Part shown: in pieces, positions 6,701 to 10,542 of the stretch | Layout of the letters: each line of letters starts with the position of its first letter | How positions within the stretch are numbered: the stretch's first letter is position 1 | DNA from: Ktedonobacterales bacterium | GTDB taxonomy: Bacteria > Chloroflexota > Ktedonobacteria > Ktedonobacterales > JADMIN01 | Length of the DNA: 10,542 nt | Direction of reading: 5' to 3' | NCBI GenBank assembly: GCA_025450405.1 | Contig: JANWHL010000246.1 | Coordinates: 1 to 10,542 of the forward strand | The notes under the pieces: model-generated | Told to the model about the DNA's origin: nothing | Seen by the model: the letters and a program-made list of their open reading frames with translations, nothing else | The model's database searches: none | Program-made: the position numbers and the translations under genes

Positions 6701-6780
6701 CCGCGAGCTGAATGCGAGCGAGAAACGCTCGATGCGGGCTCGACACGGCGGCGTGGTGGTCGAGTGAGGAGCAGACGGGC

Positions 6781-7539
6781 ATGGTGACCTACGAAGACAT
6801 CACGGACATGCTGCTGAGCGCGATTGAGGAGGTCGGGCTCTCGGCGCATCCGGAGTTCTGGCTTAACACCCAGACCCTGGAACGCGAGTTCGCCTGCACG
6901 GTGCACGCCGGCTCCTGCGAAGAGGCCGAAAATCACGCCGCCTGCACGGTGTCATGCGCCTGGGGTCCTCTGGACACTGTGCTGTCGATTGATGGCGCCG
7001 AGGGCATCTGCGATTTCTTCCACGAGCCCGACGACGCCTGCCCGCACCTCCAGACTGACGAGGTCCTGCCTCTCACCCTCGATCTCTCGTATACGCAGCC
7101 CCTGCGCAACATGCCCATGAATCGCGCGACCCTGGCTGAGCTCCAGACGACGATGCGCCTGCTGAAGCTGCGCGCTTCGGAGCACAGCAGCCGCGCCGTG
7201 GAGACCCAACCCAACCTGGCGCTGGTCACGGGCGAGAACGGCCTCCAGGCGGATGTCCTGACGCTCCAGCAACGTGTGGAGCTGCCGCTGTGGGATCCCG
7301 AGGGCGTCAGCGGCTTCCACGCCAGCGGCGAGCGCCTGAGCGGCCACACCACGCTCGGGCAGCGGCATCGCGGCGACTATGGTGACCGTGACGAGCGGGA
7401 CGAGCCCCACCCGGAGGACTGGCTGCCGCACCTGCTGGCCGAGGTGGCGGCGGATATCGCGCGCGTGCTGGACGCCCTGGACGCCGTTCGCCCGGCCGGG
7501 CGCATGGGCAGCGAGGCCGACGGCCCGCCGGAAGAATAG
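6781..7539 (+). CDS. Unrecognised cytoplasmic protein with a cysteine-rich N-terminal half
   Basis: A 252-residue acidic, soluble protein that I cannot assign to a family. The N-terminal helix VTYEDITDMLLSAIEEVGL is followed by a region with six cysteines (39, 46, 55, 59, 77, 87) and histidines at 42, 52, 81 and 89; no cysteine occurs after 87. The pattern suggests a metal site or disulfides, but no known finger spacing fits. The middle (about 117-150) is helical, and the C-terminal region WLPHLLAEVAADIARVLDALDAV is an amphipathic helix. There is no signal peptide or membrane segment. ATG at 6781 is chosen for the GAGGAG about 9 bases upstream and the change in composition there; an in-frame ATG at 6712 would add a low-quality extension. 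It has its own strong promoter and a long repeat-bearing leader. Confidence 0.8.
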   Translation: MVTYEDITDMLLSAIEEVGLSAHPEFWLNTQTLEREFACTVHAGSCEEAENHAACTVSCAWGPLDTVLSIDGAEGICDFFHEPDDACPHLQTDEVLPLTLDLSYTQPLRNMPMNRATLAELQTTMRLLKLRASEHSSRAVETQPNLALVTGENGLQADVLTLQQRVELPLWDPEGVSGFHASGERLSGHTTLGQRHRGDYGDRDERDEPHPEDWLPHLLAEVAADIARVLDALDAVRPAGRMGSEADGPPEE

Positions 7540-7586
7540 GCTCCCGACGCCGGACCGCACCGCCCGGCGCGCTCCCGCACCGTCCG

Positions 7587-7619
7587 CGACGCCCTGGCAG
7601 CCAACCCGCCGGGGCGTCG
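7587..7619. other. 8-bp inverted repeat downstream of the Cys-rich gene
   Basis: CGACGCCC at 7587-7594 pairs perfectly with GGGCGTCG at 7612-7619 around a 17-base loop. It lies about 50 bp after the stop codon. There is no T-run, so it is a weak terminator candidate at best. Confidence 0.3.
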
Positions 7620-7798
7620 GTGGTATGCCTCCTGCGTTCGGGTCCATGCGGCGACGTGCGGGGACGGCGCGCGGGGACGACCCACACTGGCGGCATTGAC
7701 TGCCCGGCTCGCGGGTGAGGCGGGCGCGTAAACCGCGACACCGGGGAGTGTCGTGTTCCCGCCAGCGCGATAGAGACAGCGAGCGGGGATTCTTTGGC

Positions 7799-8503
7799 AT
7801 GAGCAGGGACCGTGGTAGGCGCGAAGGGACCGTGGTGTCGCGTCCACTGGAGGTGATTATCCTGGCGGGAGCGCTGGGCATCCTGGTGATGCTCTCGGGG
7901 CTCGGATGGCCCGCGGCAACCGCGCGTGACACCATCCCGCACCAGTGGCACGTCATTCCGCTGGCGCCGCTAGGTCTCTCCTTCCGTGTTCCGGGCTGGC
8001 TGGAGCATCCCATCAACTTTGGGTACCGCTGTACACTCGTCGACGCCGCGGCGGTGCTCAATTTCTATGGCGACGGGCTTCCCCAGGCGCTGATTGCCCT
8101 CGATCTGAGCCAAGCGGCGGATTACTCCGCGCCGCGCCGGGGGCCACCCTGGTGGGCCTATGTGGGATCGCCGGGGCGCGGGACCTTGCTGGATGAGGCG
8201 ATCACGCGGGTGGCGGCCATCGAGCACCTGCGCGTCCGGGCGCAGACGATCGTGGGCCTGGACTTCGACCGCGCGGCCCGTGCCATCGCATACGATCAGC
8301 CAGTTATCCTGAATATGGTGCGCACCCCCGATGGCACCTACAACCACTCCCTGCTGGCGTATGGCGAGGATACCCTGGGTGGCCGGCGGCTCCTGCTGGC
8401 GCTGGACCCGAACACCCAGATGTCGTATTGGGTAGGCCCAACCACGCTCTGGAGCGCCACGCTGACGAGCACGTTCATCACGCCGGTGGGGGCGTCTTCG
8501 TGA
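7799..8503 (+). CDS. Membrane-anchored or secreted C39-like cysteine peptidase domain protein
   Basis: A 234-residue protein. A basic N-terminus (RDRGRR) precedes a hydrophobic segment at about 17-36 (LEVIILAGALGILVMLSGL); ATA at 40-42 could be a signal peptidase site, so the domain is extracytoplasmic. The rest resembles the C39_2 papain-like fold: Cys78 in GYRCTLVDAAAVLNFYG (75-91), His183 in YNHSLLAYGED (181-191) and Asp203 in LALDPN (200-205) give a Cys-His-Asp triad. The segment YDQPVILNMV (165-174) is the typical strand before the His. The usual CG after the nucleophile is CT here. Members process or degrade peptides outside the cytoplasm; the substrate is unknown. ATG at 7799 has only a weak GGGGA ahead of it; GTG codons at residues 12-13 are alternatives that keep the signal segment. 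Its last 26 bp overlap the convergent GNAT gene. Confidence 0.78.
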   Translation: MSRDRGRREGTVVSRPLEVIILAGALGILVMLSGLGWPAATARDTIPHQWHVIPLAPLGLSFRVPGWLEHPINFGYRCTLVDAAAVLNFYGDGLPQALIALDLSQAADYSAPRRGPPWWAYVGSPGRGTLLDEAITRVAAIEHLRVRAQTIVGLDFDRAARAIAYDQPVILNMVRTPDGTYNHSLLAYGEDTLGGRRLLLALDPNTQMSYWVGPTTLWSATLTSTFITPVGASS

Positions 8504-9071
8504 GTGGCGCCGCTGGTGGGAGGTGCTTGTAGAAGATCACCGTGCTGTCGGGCGCGCCATGCGTGTCGCGGCACCAACCGGGGACGACGCCCACCTCCTG
8601 GTAATCCAGCGCGCGATAGAGGCGTTCGGCGGCGTCGCCCTGACGCGTGTCGAGGACGAGCAAGGTCCGGCCGGCGGCATCCGCGGCCCGCTCGACGGCG
8701 TCCATGAGCGCGCGCCCGATGCCCCGCCGGCGGTGACTGGTGAGGACCAGGAGCTTGCGCACTTCAGCTCGGTGCGGCGCGTTTGGCCACATCACCAGGG
8801 CCAGCTGGACCGCGCCGAGGACCTGGCCGGCTTCGCGGCCCGCCACCTGGCCCGCCTCGCGCGCCACGAGCAGCGTACAGGTGTCCTGGGCCATCTCCGC
8901 GAAGACTTTGCGCCAATACACCCCAGCCGTCTCCGTGCTCAAGGGCGGGAGAAAGCCGATCGAGCCGCCGCTCTCCGTGGCATCGCGCAAGAGCGCGATC
9001 AGATGTGGGAGCAGGGTGTGCTCTTCCGCCGGTTGAACGCGCTCGATGCAGGGGGATGATGGTGCGGTCAT
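8478..9071 (-). CDS. GNAT-family N-acetyltransferase
   Basis: A 197-residue protein with the GNAT fold, which moves an acetyl group from acetyl-CoA to an amine. Motif A is clear: VRKLLVLTSHRRRGIGRALMDAV at about 104-126, with the pyrophosphate-binding R-R-G-I-G-R at 115-120. Motif B is AAERLYRALDYQEVG at 147-161. The N-terminal part (SIGFLPPLSTETAGVYWRKVF) provides the acceptor side. Residues 70-85 carry an imperfect tandem duplication (REAGQVAG, REAGQVLG) between the two strands before motif A. ATG at 9071 is chosen as the last start before homology; GAGGA is 14 bases upstream, so the ribosome site is poor. TATAAT on the minus strand (9137-9132) is a likely -10. The acceptor substrate cannot be told. 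It overlaps the C39-like gene tail to tail. Confidence 0.88.
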   Translation of the reverse strand: MTAPSSPCIERVQPAEEHTLLPHLIALLRDATESGGSIGFLPPLSTETAGVYWRKVFAEMAQDTCTLLVAREAGQVAGREAGQVLGAVQLALVMWPNAPHRAEVRKLLVLTSHRRRGIGRALMDAVERAADAAGRTLLVLDTRQGDAAERLYRALDYQEVGVVPGWCRDTHGAPDSTVIFYKHLPPAAPLTKTPPPA

Positions 9072-9076
9072 GGTGG

Positions 9077-9532
9077 TGTGGATATTCCTCGCGGTCGCAT
9101 GTGGGAGGCTCTGATTCCCAGATCTGATCTCATTATATTCAAGAGATAGAGAGATCATAGTCGTAGATAGTCATAGGGGCTGTGGATAGTGGGGATAACC
9201 GTCGCGTCACCGCCGGTGAGGGGTGCGCGCGGCCAGGCGTGGACGGACACCGAGGGCGATGACTTCGGCACGGGTTCGCGGCCCAACGCGTGGAGAACTG
9301 GTCCTGTTGCCTGCGGATATCTCGCCGGTGTCCGTGGATGCTTGTGGGTAAGTCCCCGCCGCCATCCACAGTGTCCACGGACCGCCCACAGAGCTATCCA
9401 CGGGCGTGGTGGATGGCCATCGGAGATATCCCGGCCTATCCCCATGGCATCCACGGGGTTATCCACGGGCTGTGGGGATGATCGGTAGCGGCGTCCATAT
9501 CTGTCTACGACGCGTCCACGGCGTTGTCCACA
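9077..9532. other. Left cluster of DnaA-box-like sites (candidate replication origin)
   Basis: Sites with one mismatch to TTATCCACA are: minus strand 9077-9085 (ATATCCACA), 9181-9189 (CTATCCACA), 9190-9198 (TTATCCCCA), 9343-9351 (TTACCCACA); plus strand 9459-9467 (TTATCCACG) and 9524-9532 (TTGTCCACA). Weaker sites lie at 9362, 9394 and 9436. Six further copies of (A/G)TCCACGG lie at 9332 (minus), 9373, 9396, 9449, 9461 and 9514. Next to the first boxes is an AT-rich stretch, 9121-9175, that stands out from the surrounding GC-rich DNA and could be the DNA-unwinding element. No credible gene occupies 9072-9661. The first site is inside the GNAT leader and may be coincidental. Confidence 0.7.
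9132..9160 (-). promoter_or_regulatory. Probable promoter of the GNAT gene
   Basis: Read on the minus strand, a perfect TATAAT -10 lies at 9137-9132 and a poor -35 (CTATGA, 9160-9155) stands 17 bp upstream. Predicted transcription begins near 9125, with a leader of about 54 nt. The same AT-rich stretch (about 9121-9175) borders DnaA-box-like sites and could also be an unwinding element. Confidence 0.55.
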
Positions 9533-9661
9533 GAGATGTCTACAATGGTCGTGGTGTGTTGATGATTGGAAAGGTGGTCGGCCAGAGTCAAGTCCAAAAC
9601 ATTCTGTACTTTGTCCTTCCCGGTAGACGGACAAGGACGACCTATAAGGGGTGTATGAGGA

Positions 9662-9830
9662 GGACGCCTCCGGTTCCTGGGTGGCCTGCCACTGCCAGTA
9701 GGGGTCATGTCGAAGTAGCGCCGGCCGGTGGTCCACTGCTCGTCTTGCTCCATGAGCAGGGCGCCGACTGATACAGATCTTCTACGTTCTGGGCATTGAG
9801 CCCGCGTTCAATCGCCTCAGCACGGGCACG
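9662..9830 (-). pseudogene. Decayed C-terminus of an IS256-like transposase
   Basis: Three successive minus-strand frames join into one transposase-like end: EAIERGLNAQNVEDLYQ (9818-9768), then GALLMEQDEQWTTGRRYF onward (to 9700), then DPYWQWQATQEPEAS (9706-9662). The E-Q-D-E-x-W-x-T-G-R-R-Y-F-D-M pattern resembles the C-terminal helix of IS256/mutator-family transposases. Two frameshifts are evident, one near 9766 and one in the C-run near 9701 where a single C appears to be missing. The original stop is lost, and no N-terminal or catalytic DDE part remains. The fragment begins directly after the stop codon of the 104-residue membrane protein, in the same frame. It sits between the two DnaA-box clusters. 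The family is assigned by pattern only. Confidence 0.55.
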
Positions 9831-10145
9831 CTACGGTCGCCAGGGCTCTGAGTGCCACGGCTCACTGTGCGCGGGATCATATTGCCGCGGGATCGACGGT
9901 GCTTGAGAGGGCGTCAGATCAACCACGCGTTTATTTTTGTCCCACCGCATAGTGGAACGAGCCGCGACAACACAGGCGAGCAGTGTGACTCCGACCACAA
10001 TCGCACTGGCGATCGGCTGCCTTGCCCCCAAAGCCGCAAGTGCGATGACGCCACCGATAAGGGCAATGCGCAGTACATACCCTGTCTTCCAGAGTCTGAC
10101 CTGTGCACGTCGCACTCCGCCCACTTTGCGCTGACTCTGTGACAT
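9831..10145 (-). CDS. Small two-helix membrane protein beside the origin
   Basis: A 104-residue protein of unrecognised family. A basic N-terminus (SQRKVGGVRRAQVRLWK) is followed by two membrane helices at about 24-42 (YVLRIALIGGVIALAALGA) and 46-64 (IASAIVVGVTLLACVVAAR), then a charged segment (RWDKNKR) and a Pro-rich tail ending in the duplicated HSEPWHSEPWRP. ATG at 10145 follows GGAGG by 8 bases. It has a recognisable promoter overlain by a perfect inverted repeat. It lies between two DnaA-box clusters, and its stop codon abuts the transposase remnant, so the natural C-terminus may have been altered by an insertion. Both the location and the clean translation signals support a real gene; no function can be given. 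Confidence 0.75.
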   Translation of the reverse strand: MSQSQRKVGGVRRAQVRLWKTGYVLRIALIGGVIALAALGARQPIASAIVVGVTLLACVVAARSTMRWDKNKRVVDLTPSQAPSIPRQYDPAHSEPWHSEPWRP

Positions 10146-10180
10146 GCTATTTCCCTCCCGCGCAACGCTTGCTCATGTTC

Positions 10181-10224
10181 AGCCGAGCCGTGACCAGTAT
10201 ACGGCTCGGCTATATTGCTGTGAA
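10181..10224 (-). promoter_or_regulatory. Promoter with overlapping 11-bp inverted repeat (probable operator)
   Basis: Read on the minus strand, TTCACA (10224-10219), 17 bp, TATACT (10201-10196) form a good sigma-70 promoter for the 104-residue membrane protein; transcription would begin near 10189. AGCCGAGCCGT (10181-10191) and ACGGCTCGGCT (10201-10211) are a perfect 11-bp inverted repeat with a 9-base spacer. One arm lies over the start site and the other runs from the edge of the -10 into the spacer. This is where a dimeric repressor would block polymerase. No T-run follows, so it is not a simple terminator. Confidence 0.6.
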
Positions 10225-10378
10225 GCGAGGTTGCTCCGTGCGCCGTAGGGCATCGGAAGCAAGGTCGATATTCCCAGCCTGATAATTGCGCACCCAGTGA
10301 GCGTGGACAAAAATCGCCTGTAACCAAAGGAATCTCAGCTATGTATACGCAAAGCCGCCACGTGGGATTAGGGGCGAC

Positions 10379-10518
10379 TTATCCACATCCAGCGCCACTT
10401 ATCCACAGCGTTATCCACCGGATATCGGCGCCTTTGAGGTGCCCGAACTGGTCGCGTGGCGCGCCGACTTATGCACATCTCGGTGGACTTGTCCACAGAA
10501 TCCCGCCCCTTATCCACC
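10379..10518 (+). other. Right cluster of DnaA boxes (candidate replication origin)
   Basis: Six boxes in one orientation: TTATCCACA at 10379-10387 and 10399-10407 (both perfect), TTATCCACC at 10411-10419, TTATGCACA at 10469-10477 (fits TTWTNCACA), TTGTCCACA at 10489-10497 and TTATCCACC at 10510-10518. Starts are spaced 20, 12, 58, 20 and 21 bp, so three intervals are close to two helical turns. Several share a preceding AC/GAC. The 10489 box is part of the near-palindrome GTGGACTTGTCCAC (10483-10496). The density and the perfect copies strongly indicate a DnaA-binding region; dnaA itself is not in the window and may follow at the right. No gene is visible in 10225-10542. Confidence 0.85.
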
Positions 10519-10542
10519 CTGGGGCACGTCTGAATCGCCGTC

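Larger units (their letters stand above)
6440..6780. other. Divergent intergenic region with tandem repeats and a strong promoter
   Basis: 341 bp separating two divergent starts. It contains two CGCGGATCAT units (6491-6510), a 12-bp palindrome centred on CCATGG (6520-6531), two GCGGTTCGCC units near 6512 and 6528, the plus-strand promoter at 6605-6633 and two further tandem repeats in the presumed 5' leader. I see no gene here. Confidence 0.6.

Noticed and set aside
5816..6787. 323-codon plus-strand frame opposite the concanavalin-like gene
   Set aside because: Low-complexity Arg/Gly translation, no ribosome site, and it runs through the divergent promoter region into the next gene.
7696..7724. 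TTGACT as a -35 for the C39-like gene
   Set aside because: No -10-like hexamer at 16-18 bp downstream.
7587..7753. Terminators from the hairpins at 7587-7619 and 7736-7753
   Set aside because: Neither is followed by a T-run on either strand; the second (CGACAC/GTGTCG) is too short in GC-rich DNA to be significant.
9155..9771. Open frames on both strands across the left DnaA-box cluster
   Set aside because: Their translations are made largely of the repeated box sequence and lack ribosome sites; only the transposase-like end near 9662-9830 has recognisable protein content.
9072..10542. parS centromere sites
   Set aside because: No TGTTTCACGTGAAACA-like 16-bp palindrome was found near the origin region.
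1..10542. tRNA, rRNA or CRISPR arrays
   Set aside because: No T-loop/cloverleaf pattern, rRNA signature or regularly spaced repeats were seen.

Overview
The window is GC-rich chromosomal DNA from a bacterium. The gene content fits a Chloroflexota-like lineage: a free-standing archaeal-type ThrRS editing domain, a single-domain molbindin, a TIR-SUMF1 fusion and an unusual nitrilase homologue. That placement is inference; no marker in the window proves it. There are twelve supportable coding regions (one cut by the left edge), one decayed transposase fragment and a strong candidate replication-origin region at the right end.

Layout. 1-51 is the tail of a plus-strand gene. 69-1013 (minus) is a RibD C-terminal-type reductase, divergent from 1218-1631 (plus), a stand-alone tRNA-editing domain. 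That gene converges with 1648-1854 (minus), a 68-residue molbindin. 2067-3293 (minus) is a nitrilase-superfamily protein with serine in place of the catalytic cysteine. 3627-4922 and 4968-5378 (minus) look like a two-gene operon: a four-helix membrane protein followed by a TIR domain fused to a SUMF1/FGE-like domain. 5597-6439 (minus) is a concanavalin-like (GH16-like) protein. Divergent from it, behind a near-consensus promoter, lies a cysteine-rich protein of unknown family (6781-7539, plus). 7799-8503 (plus) is a membrane-anchored C39-like peptidase whose end overlaps the end of a GNAT acetyltransferase (8478-9071, minus).

From about 9077 to the right edge there are many DnaA-box-like sites (TTATCCACA and near variants). 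They fall in two clusters on either side of a small two-helix membrane protein gene (9831-10145, minus) and an adjoining IS256-like transposase remnant. The right cluster holds two perfect boxes and one TTATGCACA, all in the same orientation. I read this as part of the chromosomal origin, with dnaA possibly just outside the window. Most genes to its left are on the minus strand, so they would run with a fork leaving this origin leftward.

The genes do not form one pathway. The best candidates for undescribed biology are the TIR-SUMF1 protein with its membrane partner, the Cys-to-Ser nitrilase homologue, the editing domain with altered active-site positions, the interrupted origin, and a promoter overlain by an 11-bp perfect inverted repeat next to it. 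Short tandem duplications of about 10-16 bp recur both inside genes and between them.
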